Shown here: positions 1 through 6,244 of the stretch, piece by piece
How the letters are laid out: each line of letters starts with the position of its first letter
Numbering within the stretch: the stretch's first letter is position 1
Source of the DNA: Euzebyaceae bacterium
Lineage (GTDB): Bacteria > Actinomycetota > Nitriliruptoria > Euzebyales > Egibacteraceae
Direction: 5' to 3'
Length of the DNA stretch: 6,602 bases
Assembly (NCBI GenBank): GCA_013698135.1
Contig: JACCVM010000074.1
Location: 1-6,602 of the forward strand
Position numbers and translations under genes: made by a program
Notes under the pieces: generated by a model
Seen by the model: only the letters and a program-made list of their open reading frames with translations
Databases searched by the model: none
Told to the model about the DNA's origin: nothing

Positions 1-1268
1 GTGGCTTGCGCGCGGCGAACCGCGGCGGGAGTCACCACGGCGAAGACCACGACGGCCAGCGCGGCGCTGCGGATCACCGCGCCGACCGCGCCGGTGCGCA
101 CCGCGGCGTCAGCGGGAGCGCCCGGCCCCAGCAGGTTCACCGTCCATACCGCCAAGGTCAAGCCGGCCCCGGCGCCGAGCAGCACGGGCACCAGCGCCTC
201 GACGCCCGCCCGGGTTCCCGTGGCCCAGGGCGTCTCACCGGCCGCCGTCAGCACCTGGTGTTCGATGCGGCGGCGCTGGGCGGCGAACGCCGCCGCCGCA
301 GCCATGACCACCAGGGCGACCGCGCGGCCGGCCAGCGACAGCAGCGACACGGGGCCGCGCAGTACCGCGTCGGTCTGGTCCACCTCACCCACCACGGCGC
401 CCAGTACGCTCCGGGTCTCGGGTGGCCCGTAGGCGCTCAGCCCATCGAAGGGCTGACCCAGCGGCGTGCTGGGGTCGGCGACGTCCACCCCGACGCGGTC
501 GAGCCGCGCCCGTGCCACCCGCAGCTGCGGCAACGTCAGATCGGCAGACTCCAGCGGCGCCTGCCAGCGGAAGGACGCGGGAGGCAGGACCCGGCCGGCG
601 GACAGGAACGCGTCGACGTCGGCCAGCAGCATCGGGGGCGGCGGCGGCTCTAGGCCCTGGGTGTCACGAGCGACGAACAGCGGCCCCAGCGACTGCCAGT
701 ACGGGGTCAGGCGGGCCGACCGCAGGTCGACGTAGGTGCCGGCGACCGGAGCCTTGGCCTCCTGCTCGCCGAAGCCGAGCGTCAGCGTGTCTCCTGGCTC
801 CAGCCGCAGCTGCTCGGCCAGTGAGTCGGGCAGCCACACGCCGCGGCTGCCCGGCACCGAGTCGATCACCTCGATGTGCTCGCGGAAGCCGTCGCGCGTC
901 AGCATGCGGGCGCGCGCCTGTTGACCATTGGCCGACGCCCCGAAGACCGAGGCCAGGCCGAACAGGGTCGGCTCGGCCAAGCGCCCCACGCCGGCGACGC
1001 CCTGGCGCAAGGCCGCGTCGGCGGGCCCGAACGTGGTGCGGTCGGGCACGCCGGCAGTTTCCACGGTCAGCCCCGCCGCCTCCGGGGTCACCCCCTGCAG
1101 TGACAGCGTGACCGCCGCGTTGCCCGCCGAGGCCAGGAACAGCGGCGCCGACGCGGTCGCCAGCGCCAGCACCAGCGCGCCCGCCGCCACCGCCGCACCC
1201 AGCGTCGGCAACCGCAGCAGCCGAGTGGGTGCCTTGGTCCAGGCCGCGGTTGGCGGCCGCAGCCTCAT
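1..1268 (-). CDS. FtsX-like ABC transporter permease, N-terminal part (truncated by window edge)
   Basis: The frame is open from an ATG at 1268 to base 1, giving 422 residues with no stop; the C-terminal part lies outside the window. After a basic N-terminus there is one hydrophobic segment at about residues 22-46, then a long non-membrane region (about 50-305) that should lie outside the membrane, with the patch VWLPDSLAEQLRLEPGDTL at 144-162 typical of MacB/FtsX periplasmic-core-like domains. A second membrane segment follows at about 306-330, then a basic turn (QRRRIEHQVLTAAGE, 331-345) and further hydrophobic segments at about 355-380 and 395-413. This is the usual plan of FtsX/MacB-type permeases, which move substrates out of the membrane or transmit ATPase force rather than import solutes. 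No ATPase partner is visible; it may lie beyond base 1. The start is fixed by a strong GGAGGG eight bases upstream. Family call is good; substrate unknown. Confidence 0.8.
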   Translation of the reverse strand, partial: MRLRPPTAAWTKAPTRLLRLPTLGAAVAAGALVLALATASAPLFLASAGNAAVTLSLQGVTPEAAGLTVETAGVPDRTTFGPADAALRQGVAGVGRLAEPTLFGLASVFGASANGQQARARMLTRDGFREHIEVIDSVPGSRGVWLPDSLAEQLRLEPGDTLTLGFGEQEAKAPVAGTYVDLRSARLTPYWQSLGPLFVARDTQGLEPPPPPMLLADVDAFLSAGRVLPPASFRWQAPLESADLTLPQLRVARARLDRVGVDVADPSTPLGQPFDGLSAYGPPETRSVLGAVVGEVDQTDAVLRGPVSLLSLAGRAVALVVMAAAAAFAAQRRRIEHQVLTAAGETPWATGTRAGVEALVPVLLGAGAGLTLAVWTVNLLGPGAPADAAVRTGAVGAVIRSAALAVVVFAVVTPAAVRRAQA

Positions 1269-1276
1269 ATCACAAT

Positions 1277-1282
1277 CCCTCC
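1277..1282 (-). promoter_or_regulatory. Ribosome binding site of the FtsX-like gene, inside a small hairpin
   Basis: On the minus strand GGAGGG lies eight bases before the ATG at 1268, a near-ideal Shine-Dalgarno sequence. It sits in the loop and 3' arm of the inverted repeat ATCCC-GGA-GGGAT (1275-1287), so folding of that hairpin would hide it from the ribosome. The same 13-base sequence occurs once more upstream at 1314-1326, where no start codon follows. Confidence 0.7.
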
Positions 1283-1357
1283 GGGATCGGGGCCGGCTTG
1301 CGCCGGATGGAGAATCCCTCCGGGATGGGGGCCGGCTTCCGCCGGCTTAGGATCCCT
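1281..1357 (-). repeat. Tandem 38/39-base repeat, two units, each with a GNRA-type stem-loop
   Basis: On the minus strand, unit 1 (1357-1320, 38 bases) and unit 2 (1319-1281, 39 bases) both begin AGGGAT and end ATCCCGG; a third AGGGAT at 1280-1275 continues the pattern into the FtsX leader. Each unit holds the inverted repeat CCGGC-NNNN-GCCGG: loop GGAA at 1332-1345 and loop GCAA at 1293-1306. Both loops fit the GNRA tetraloop rule although they differ in sequence. The junctions between units form ATCCC-GGA-GGGAT hairpins (1314-1326 and 1275-1287). The repeat fills most of the 93 bases between the TetR and FtsX-like genes. No U-tract follows, so it is not a canonical terminator; a leader RNA element or duplicated intergenic palindrome is more likely. 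Confidence 0.75.
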
Positions 1358-1361
1358 CACG

Positions 1362-1988
1362 TCACACCATCTCGAACCCGGCCAGCTCGTTGAGCGTCGA
1401 CCCCCACACCAGCACGAGGGCATCGACCGCGTCGCCGCGCTCGTGTTCCTCACCGAGCACCGCCCAGCAGTAGGCGAAGTGTTCCACCATCGCGACCAGC
1501 GCGGAAGCCACGGTCAGCGGGGGCGGCCCGGTTTGCCGACCGGACACCGCCACGGCCGCCGCCACGTTGTCGGCGACGCGGCGCACGAACAGCGCGCGTG
1601 ACTCCAGGTACAGCTCGGCGAAGCTGCGCTCCTCGCGCGAGGCCTGCAACCAGGTCCGCAGCACGACGCGGTCCTCGGTGTACCGGTCGAGGAAGCCGCC
1701 GATGATCCGCTCCAGTGCCCCTCGAACGTCGTCGGCCTTCCACGGTGCGGACGCCAGCGCCACGAAGTCGGCCTGCGCGGTGCGCACCAGGTCCGCCAGC
1801 ACGGCGGCCTTGTTCTCGTAGTAGGTGTAGAAGGTGCCGTGGCTGACCCCCGCCCGCACGACGATGTCTTCCACGCGCGTGGCCTGCCAGCCGAGCTCGT
1901 CGAACGCCTCACGGGCCGACTGGCGCAGGCGAGCAGCCGTACGCGCTCCCCGCGACACGGCCGCCGGCCCGGCGTCGCCGTCGCTCAC
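1362..1988 (-). CDS. TetR/AcrR-family transcriptional regulator
   Basis: A 208-residue protein of normal TetR length. The N-terminal DNA-binding domain is clear: AREAFDELGWQATRVEDI (25-42) followed by the helix-turn-helix VVRAGVSHGTFYTYYENK (43-60) with the family-typical GTFYTYYENK recognition-helix end. Residues from about 70 on form the variable helical ligand and dimer domain (for example VLRTWLQASREERSFAEL, 109-126), which does not reveal the ligand. The chosen GTG start at 1988 lies five bases after the dppF stop; no good Shine-Dalgarno is seen, so translation probably depends on coupling to dppF. A GTG at 1958 would give a protein ten residues shorter and cannot be excluded. The reading frame stays open far upstream into dppF, but those residues are arginine/proline-rich and not TetR-like. 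It may control its own operon, the downstream FtsX-like gene, or both; this is inference from position. Confidence 0.9.
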   Translation of the reverse strand: MSDGDAGPAAVSRGARTAARLRQSAREAFDELGWQATRVEDIVVRAGVSHGTFYTYYENKAAVLADLVRTAQADFVALASAPWKADDVRGALERIIGGFLDRYTEDRVVLRTWLQASREERSFAELYLESRALFVRRVADNVAAAVAVSGRQTGPPPLTVASALVAMVEHFAYCWAVLGEEHERGDAVDALVLVWGSTLNELAGFEMV

Positions 1989-1993
1989 GCGGG

Positions 1994-3103
1994 CTAGGCC
2001 ACGGGCCGCGCAGCCGCGTCGCCCGAATGGCCTCCCAGCGGGGCCGCCACCGCGTCCTGTCGCGGTTGGATCGTGCCGCTGTCGATGTCTTCGGCCCAGT
2101 GGCAGGCGGCGGTGTGGCCGGAGGCCAGCTCGCGCAGCGCCGGCTCCTCGTCGTCGCAGCGCGTCGGCTGGCGGTACGGGCAACGGGTGTGGAATCGGCA
2201 GCCAGACGGTGGGTTGGCCGGTGACGGCAGGTCCCCGGTGAGGATGATGCGCTCGCGACTCGCCTCGACGGCTGGGTCCGGGATCGGCACCGCGGACAGC
2301 AGCGCCTTGGTGTACGGGTGCAGCGGGCGTGCGTACAGCTCGTCGGCGGGGGCGACCTCCACGATCGTGCCGAGATACATCACCGCGATCCGGTCGGAGA
2401 TGTGGCGGACGACCGCCAGGTCGTGGGCGATGAACAGATAGGTCAGCCCGAGGTCGTTCTGCAGGTCCTCCAGCAGGTTGATGACCTGCGCCTGGATCGA
2501 GACGTCGAGGGCGGACACGGGCTCGTCGGCCACGATGAGGTCAGGGTTGACCGCCAACGACCGGGCCAGCCCGATGCGCTGGCGCTGCCCGCCGGAGAAC
2601 TCGTGGGGGTAGCGGTTGGCGGCGGCCGCCGGCAGGCCGACGATGTCGAGCAGCTCGTGGACCCTGCGGTCGGCTTCGCTGCCTTTGGCCAGGCCATGGA
2701 CCCGCAAGGGTTCGGAAACGATGTTGGCGACGTTCTGCCGAGGATTGAGCGACGAATACGGGTCCTGGAATACCATCTGCATGCGGCGACGCAGCCGCCG
2801 CAAGTTTCGACCCGACAGCGACGCGATGTCGTTCCCGTCGAAGAGAATCCGCCCGGCGGTGGGGTCGTACAGCCGCAGCAGCGTCCGCCCCACGGTCGTC
2901 TTGCCGCATCCGGACTCGCCCACCAGGCCCAGCGTCTCCCCGCGCCGGATGGTGAAGCTGACCCCATCCACCGCCCTGATGTCGTTGCCCTTGCGCCCGA
3001 AGATCAGCCCGTCGTTGCTGGGGAAGTAGACCTTGAGGTCCTCGACACGGACCAGGTCGGTGTCCTGGCGGGTGGCGGTGTCCACCGGCTGGGTGTCGGT
3101 CAC
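1994..3103 (-). CDS. dppF: Dipeptide/oligopeptide ABC importer ATPase, DppF/OppF type
   Basis: A 369-residue nucleotide-binding subunit that would pair with DppD on the cytoplasmic face of DppB/DppC and power peptide uptake by ATP hydrolysis. All catalytic motifs are present: Walker A GESGCGKT (62-69), Q-loop glutamine in VFQDP (Q113), signature FSGGQRQR (169-176), Walker B LIVADEP (189-195) and switch histidine H227 in AHD. The oligopeptide-type C-terminal extension follows, with HPYTKALLSAVP (262-273) and the cysteine set C302, C308, C316 and C334, all four present. A poorly conserved tail of about 35 residues ends the protein. The start is a GTG at 3103 that overlaps the dppD stop (GTGA), with GAGGAG eight bases upstream. 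The F rather than D assignment rests on its order after the first ATPase gene and on the longer linker after strand 1 (SNDGLIFGRKGND, 29-41), which is usual in F subunits. Confidence 0.95.
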   Translation of the reverse strand: MTDTQPVDTATRQDTDLVRVEDLKVYFPSNDGLIFGRKGNDIRAVDGVSFTIRRGETLGLVGESGCGKTTVGRTLLRLYDPTAGRILFDGNDIASLSGRNLRRLRRRMQMVFQDPYSSLNPRQNVANIVSEPLRVHGLAKGSEADRRVHELLDIVGLPAAAANRYPHEFSGGQRQRIGLARSLAVNPDLIVADEPVSALDVSIQAQVINLLEDLQNDLGLTYLFIAHDLAVVRHISDRIAVMYLGTIVEVAPADELYARPLHPYTKALLSAVPIPDPAVEASRERIILTGDLPSPANPPSGCRFHTRCPYRQPTRCDDEEPALRELASGHTAACHWAEDIDSGTIQPRQDAVAAPLGGHSGDAAARPVA

Positions 3104-4167
3104 GCCTGCCGCTCCTCATCCGGCTGATCGCCGGTCTGCCGACCGGTGGGAGCCTGACGGATGCCGGCGGCGACGAGATCCTGCTCGGGAACCGGGTTCC
3201 AGCACGCCACCCGGTGCGCGGCCGGGCCGGTGGCGCCATCCAGCTCCCGCAGGACCGGCAGCTGCTCCCAGGACTCTGTGCTGGCATACGCGCAGCGCGG
3301 CGCGAAGGCGCAGGCCGTCGGTTCGCTGGTCTGGTCTCGAGGCGCCCCACCGATGGGGTCCAGCCGTTGCTTGCGCGCGGCGTCCAGACGCGGCACCGAC
3401 TTGAGCAGGCCGACGGTGTAGGGATGCCTGGGGTTGGCGAACAGCTCCCCGGTCGGGGCGGTCTCCACGAACCGCCCGGCGTACATCACGTGCGTCCGCT
3501 CGCAGATTCCGGCGACCACGCCCAGGTCGTGGGTGACCAGGATCAGCGCCATGCCCTCTTCGCGGACCAGGGTGCGCAGCAGCTCCAGGATCTGCGCCTG
3601 GATAGTCACGTCCAGCGCCGTGGTCGGCTCGTCGGCGATGAGCACCTTGGGCCGGCACGCGATCGCCATCGTGATGCCCACCCGCTGGCGCATGCCGCCG
3701 GAGAACTGGTGGGGATAGTCGCGCAGCCGCTGGCGGGCGTCGGGAATACCGACGCGGTCGAGCAGCGAAGCCGCCTCCGCCGCCGCCTCTTTCTTGCCCA
3801 GATCCAGGTGGGTCCGCAGGGCCTCGGTCAGCTGCCTGCTCACCGTCAAGACCGGGTTCAGCGACGTCATCGGGTCCTGGAAGACCATGGCGATGTCATT
3901 GCCGCGGATGTGCCGCAGGCGCTCGTCTGGCAGCGTCAGCAGGTCCTCACCGTCGAACACCACCTGCCCGCCGTGCACGCGACCCGCCGGCTTGGGCAGG
4001 ATGCCGAGCATCGCCAGCGACGACACGCTCTTGCCGCACCCCGACTCCCCCACGATGCCGAGGGTGTCGCCGGGGTCCAGGTCGAACGAGATCCCGTTGA
4101 CCGCGTACACCGTCTTGCCGCGGGTCGAGAAACGCACCTGCAGATCGCGGACTTCCAGCAACGGCAT
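3100..4167 (-). CDS. dppD: Dipeptide/oligopeptide ABC importer ATPase, DppD/OppD type
   Basis: A 355-residue ATPase of the peptide/nickel importer family, forming the second nucleotide-binding half with DppF. Motifs: Walker A GESGCGKS (40-47), Q-loop Q97 in VFQDP, signature FSGGMRQR (155-162), Walker B VLIADEP (175-181), switch H213 in THD, then HPYTVGLLKSVPRL (248-261), which marks the oligopeptide-type C-terminal extension. In that extension C286, C292 and C322 are present, but the position matching DppF C316 is W300, so one of the usual four cysteines is missing. The ATG start at 4167 has AGGA eight bases upstream and lies 34 bases after the dppC stop; its end overlaps the dppF GTG by four bases, implying translational coupling. 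The D assignment comes from gene order and the compact N-terminus. Confidence 0.95.
   Translation of the reverse strand: MPLLEVRDLQVRFSTRGKTVYAVNGISFDLDPGDTLGIVGESGCGKSVSSLAMLGILPKPAGRVHGGQVVFDGEDLLTLPDERLRHIRGNDIAMVFQDPMTSLNPVLTVSRQLTEALRTHLDLGKKEAAAEAASLLDRVGIPDARQRLRDYPHQFSGGMRQRVGITMAIACRPKVLIADEPTTALDVTIQAQILELLRTLVREEGMALILVTHDLGVVAGICERTHVMYAGRFVETAPTGELFANPRHPYTVGLLKSVPRLDAARKQRLDPIGGAPRDQTSEPTACAFAPRCAYASTESWEQLPVLRELDGATGPAAHRVACWNPVPEQDLVAAGIRQAPTGRQTGDQPDEERQA
3112..3117 (-). promoter_or_regulatory. Ribosome binding site deciding the dppF GTG start
   Basis: GAGGAG on the minus strand, inside the last codons of dppD, lies eight bases before the GTG at 3103. It supports that start and the four-base dppD/dppF overlap. 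Confidence 0.7.
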
Positions 4168-4175
4168 GGTTACCG

Positions 4176-4179
4176 TCCT
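4176..4179 (-). promoter_or_regulatory. Ribosome binding site of dppD
   Basis: AGGA on the minus strand, within the purine-rich GAGGCAGGA, lies eight bases before the ATG at 4167 and in the 34-base gap after dppC. It supports the ATG as the true start. Confidence 0.55.
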
Positions 4180-4201
4180 GCCTCAAGGCTATCGGACGGC
4201 A

Positions 4202-5098
4202 TCATGCCCTCAGCTTCGGATCGATCGCCTCGCGCAGCGCGTCGCCGAGCAGGTTGAAGGCCAACACGCTGAACACCACGGCGAAGCCAGGGAAGAAGAC
4301 CAGATGCGCCGAGTTCTGCAGACGCGCGGCATTCTCGGCCAGGAACTTGCCCCACTCCGGCAGGCTCGGATCGTTGGGTCCCAGACCGAGGAAGCTCAGG
4401 CCGGCGACATCGATGATGGCGGTCGCCATCGCCAGGGTGGCCTGCACGATCACCGGCGCGATCGAGTTGGGCAGGATGTGCACGGTCAGCAGCCGGAACC
4501 CGGGTGTGCCGACGGAGCGGGCGGCCAGCACGTAGTCGGCTTCTCGTTGGGCCAGGATCGACCCGCGCAGCAGCCGCGCGAAGATCGGCACCGTGGTGAT
4601 GCCGATGGCGAACATGATCTGGAACAACCCCCTGCCCAGCAGCGTCACCAATCCGATGGCCAGCAGGAAGCCGGGGATGGACAACATCAGGTCCATGAAC
4701 CGCATGATGACGCCGTCGACCCGTCCGCCGAAGTAGCCGGACACGGCCCCGAGGACGAGCCCCAGCGACAGCCCGATCGCCACGGAGACCAGGCCGACGA
4801 GCAGGGACAGCCGCGCGCCGTAGATGACGCGCGACAGGACGTCGCGCCCCTGCTCATCCAGGCCGAAGGGATACTCGGCGGTGGGCCCGGGGGGGACGGC
4901 GGCCAGCGACCCCACCGTCTCCTGCGGACCGTACGGCGCCAGCAGCGGGGCGAAGACCGCGCAGATGACGAAGAACAGCAGCAGGCCCGCGCCGACCCAG
5001 GCCGCGGGGTTGCGGCGGACCCGGCGCCACGCGTCCGACCACAGCCCGGAGGGCTGCTCGACGCTCAGTTGGGCGGCTTCGGCCTCGGCAATGCTCAC
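4202..5098 (-). CDS. dppC: Dipeptide/oligopeptide ABC importer permease, DppC type
   Basis: A 298-residue inner-membrane permease that forms the translocation pore with DppB. The short cytoplasmic N-terminus ends in WRRVRRNPAAW (24-34), typical of DppC/OppC proteins, followed by a membrane helix at about 34-55. An external stretch has the family pattern YPFGLDEQGRDVLSRVIYGAR (split around 76-96). Further hydrophobic segments lie at about 97-120, 131-155, 158-175, 213-240 and 266-285. The EAA cytoplasmic loop that docks on the ATPases is EADYVLAARSVGTPGF (186-201), ending in HILPN (207-211). I chose the GTG at 5098 because AGGAG lies seven bases upstream and the protein then starts like its family; the frame is open to 5284, but that extra N-terminus is Ser/Thr-rich shadow sequence inside dppB. 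The gene lies 34 bases from each neighbour. Confidence 0.94.
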   Translation of the reverse strand: MSIAEAEAAQLSVEQPSGLWSDAWRRVRRNPAAWVGAGLLLFFVICAVFAPLLAPYGPQETVGSLAAVPPGPTAEYPFGLDEQGRDVLSRVIYGARLSLLVGLVSVAIGLSLGLVLGAVSGYFGGRVDGVIMRFMDLMLSIPGFLLAIGLVTLLGRGLFQIMFAIGITTVPIFARLLRGSILAQREADYVLAARSVGTPGFRLLTVHILPNSIAPVIVQATLAMATAIIDVAGLSFLGLGPNDPSLPEWGKFLAENAARLQNSAHLVFFPGFAVVFSVLAFNLLGDALREAIDPKLRA

Positions 5099-5105
5099 GA
5101 TGCGG

Positions 5106-5110
5106 CTCCT
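5106..5110 (-). promoter_or_regulatory. Ribosome binding site deciding the dppC GTG start
   Basis: AGGAG on the minus strand lies seven bases before the GTG at 5098 in the dppB-dppC gap. The ATG that overlaps the dppB stop (ATGA) is not in the dppC frame, so this GTG is the best start. Confidence 0.65.
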
Positions 5111-5132
5111 GGTGGACTCCGGCGACAGGCCC

Positions 5133-6137
5133 TCATTGGTAGCGGATCCTCGGGTTGAGGAAGGCATAGGAGACATCGACGAGGAGGTTGACCACGACGA
5201 CCAGGAAGGCGAAGAACACGATGCCGCCCTGCAGCACCGCGTAGTCGCGGTTGTTGATGGCGTTGAGCATCCAGGTACCGACACCGGGCCAGGCGAAGAC
5301 CGTCTCGGTCAGGATGGCGCCGGTCAGCAGCAGCCCCGTCTGCAGCCCGATCACCGTCACCACCGGCAGCAGCGAGTTCTTGAGGATGTGGCGCCGATCG
5401 ATGACGGCGGTGGTCAGGCCCTTTGCGCGGGCGGTGCGCACGTAGTCCTCACTCAGCACGTCCAGGGTGGCAGCACGCGTGATCCGCGCGATGATCGCCA
5501 GCGGGATGGTGCCCAGCGCGATCGCTGGCATCAGCAGGTGCTTGACGACATCGACGAATGCCGCCCAGTCCCCCACAATGACCGCGTCGAGCAGGTAGAA
5601 GTTGGTCGGGTGCTCCAGGGAGCGGGTGATGTCAAGGCGGCCGATGCTCGGCAGCCATCCCAGCCGCACCGCGAAGATGTACTTCATGATCAGCGCCAGG
5701 AAGAACACCGGAAAGCTGATGCCGATCAGCGAGGCCACCAGGCTGGCGTTGTCCAGGACGCCCTGGTAGCGCTTGGCCGCGATGAATCCGAGGGGAACAC
5801 CCGCCAGCACGGCGAATAAGATCGCGGCGAACCCCAGCTCCACGGTGGCAGGGAAGCGGTCGAGCAGCTCTTCGACGACAGGCCGGCGCGAGAGGACGCT
5901 GCTGCCGAAGTCACCCTGTATCAGGTTGCCGGCGTAGCGCAGGTACTGCACGAAGATCGGCTGGTCCAGGCCGAGCTCGCGGTTGATGGCCTCGACAGAT
6001 TCTTGGGTGGCACGCTCGCCCAGCAGCGCGATGGCAGGCCCACCCGGCAACGCCCGCACGTAGGCGAACACCAGGATCGACAAGCCGATCAGGACGGGCA
6101 CCAGCAACAACAGCCGCTTCGCCACATACCTCAGCAA
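5133..6137 (-). CDS. dppB: Dipeptide/oligopeptide ABC importer permease, DppB type
   Basis: A 334-residue inner-membrane permease, the usual DppB/OppB length. It opens with LRYVAKRLLLLVPVLIGLS (2-20), the standard first helix of the family, then RALPGGPA (28-35) and an external domain containing LGLDQPIFVQYLRY (55-68) and GDFGSS (75-80). Hydrophobic segments lie at about 9-28, 101-121, 131-157, 200-218, 256-283 and 303-326. The cytoplasmic EAA loop contacting the ATPases is DYVRTARAKGLTTAVIDRRH (231-250), followed by ILKNSLLPV (251-259). The C-terminus NPRIRY (328-333) is also typical. The first codon is TTG at 6137, six bases after GAGG; the only in-frame alternatives are a CTG next to it and a GTG four codons in that sits too close to any ribosome site. 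Pairs with DppC. It follows the binding-protein gene after a repeat-rich 148-base gap. Confidence 0.95.
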   Translation of the reverse strand: MLRYVAKRLLLLVPVLIGLSILVFAYVRALPGGPAIALLGERATQESVEAINRELGLDQPIFVQYLRYAGNLIQGDFGSSVLSRRPVVEELLDRFPATVELGFAAILFAVLAGVPLGFIAAKRYQGVLDNASLVASLIGISFPVFFLALIMKYIFAVRLGWLPSIGRLDITRSLEHPTNFYLLDAVIVGDWAAFVDVVKHLLMPAIALGTIPLAIIARITRAATLDVLSEDYVRTARAKGLTTAVIDRRHILKNSLLPVVTVIGLQTGLLLTGAILTETVFAWPGVGTWMLNAINNRDYAVLQGGIVFFAFLVVVVNLLVDVSYAFLNPRIRYQ

Positions 6138-6143
6138 CGCTTA

Positions 6144-6147
6144 CCTC
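6144..6147 (-). promoter_or_regulatory. Ribosome binding site of dppB (TTG start)
   Basis: GAGG on the minus strand, within ATGAGGTAA, lies six bases before the TTG at 6137. The nearby ATG belongs to a two-codon frame (ATG AGG TAA) that overlaps this site, so it is not the dppB start. Confidence 0.5.
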
Positions 6148-6160
6148 ATCCCGTCGTGAC

Positions 6161-6172
6161 ACCCGGCCGGGT
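6161..6172. promoter_or_regulatory. Perfect 12-base palindrome ACCCGGCCGGGT
   Basis: A perfect inverted repeat lies 23 bases upstream of the dppB start. With no spacer it makes a poor RNA hairpin (four-base loop leaves only four pairs), so it could instead be a DNA site for a dimeric regulator. GC-rich palindromes of this length can arise by chance in such a genome, so the call is weak. Confidence 0.25.
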
Positions 6173-6185
6173 CTTACGGCCCGTT

Positions 6186-6244
6186 GTTGGCCAACTTCCT
6201 GGCGGAGCGTAAAAGGCTCCTGCGTAGCCAGGAGGTTGGCCAAC
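6186..6244 (-). ncRNA. Long imperfect hairpin in the dppA-dppB intercistronic RNA
   Basis: On the + strand the arm GTTGGCCAACTTCCTGGC (6186-6203) is matched by its reverse complement at 6227-6244 with one mismatch in 18. Inside, GGAGC (6204-6208) pairs with GCTCC (6216-6220) around a seven-base loop, leaving a six-base bulge on one side (6221-6226). The transcript would fold this as one 59-base stem-loop. The end arms are themselves palindromic (GTTGGCCAAC). No U-run follows in the direction of transcription, so an mRNA-stability or processing structure that sets dppA expression above the membrane genes is more likely than a simple terminator. Structure is seen in sequence; function is inferred. 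Confidence 0.7.

Noticed and set aside
1281..1357. Terminator between tetR and the FtsX-like gene
   Set aside because: The GCCGGC stem-loops lack a U-tract and the last hairpin contains the ribosome site of the next gene, which fits a leader better than a terminator.
1989..2183. N-terminal extension of the TetR frame back to 2183
   Set aside because: These 65 residues overlap the end of dppF, are Arg/Gly/Pro-rich and precede the point where TetR similarity begins; the GTG at 1988 gives a normal-length protein.
3794..5158. A 454-codon open frame on the plus strand, and other long plus-strand frames (3214-4257, 2318-3127, 6-653)
   Set aside because: They lie opposite clear importer and FtsX genes, and their products are low-complexity Arg/Gly/His/Gln/Asp-rich sequences with no domain pattern, as expected for antisense shadows in GC-rich DNA.
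5099..5284. N-terminal extension of the dppC frame to 5284
   Set aside because: It overlaps dppB by about 150 bases and is Ser/Thr-rich shadow sequence. GTG 5098 has a well-placed AGGAG and yields a typical DppC N-terminus.
6186..6244. Rho-independent terminator after dppA
   Set aside because: The hairpin is strong, but no U-tract follows it on the minus strand; the only T-run lies in the inner loop. It is listed as a structured RNA instead.
6186..6244. Miniature transposon (MITE) with 18-base inverted ends
   Set aside because: No target-site duplication is visible at the flanks and the inner part contributes to the same hairpin. A small palindromic repeat remains possible but would need genome-wide copies.
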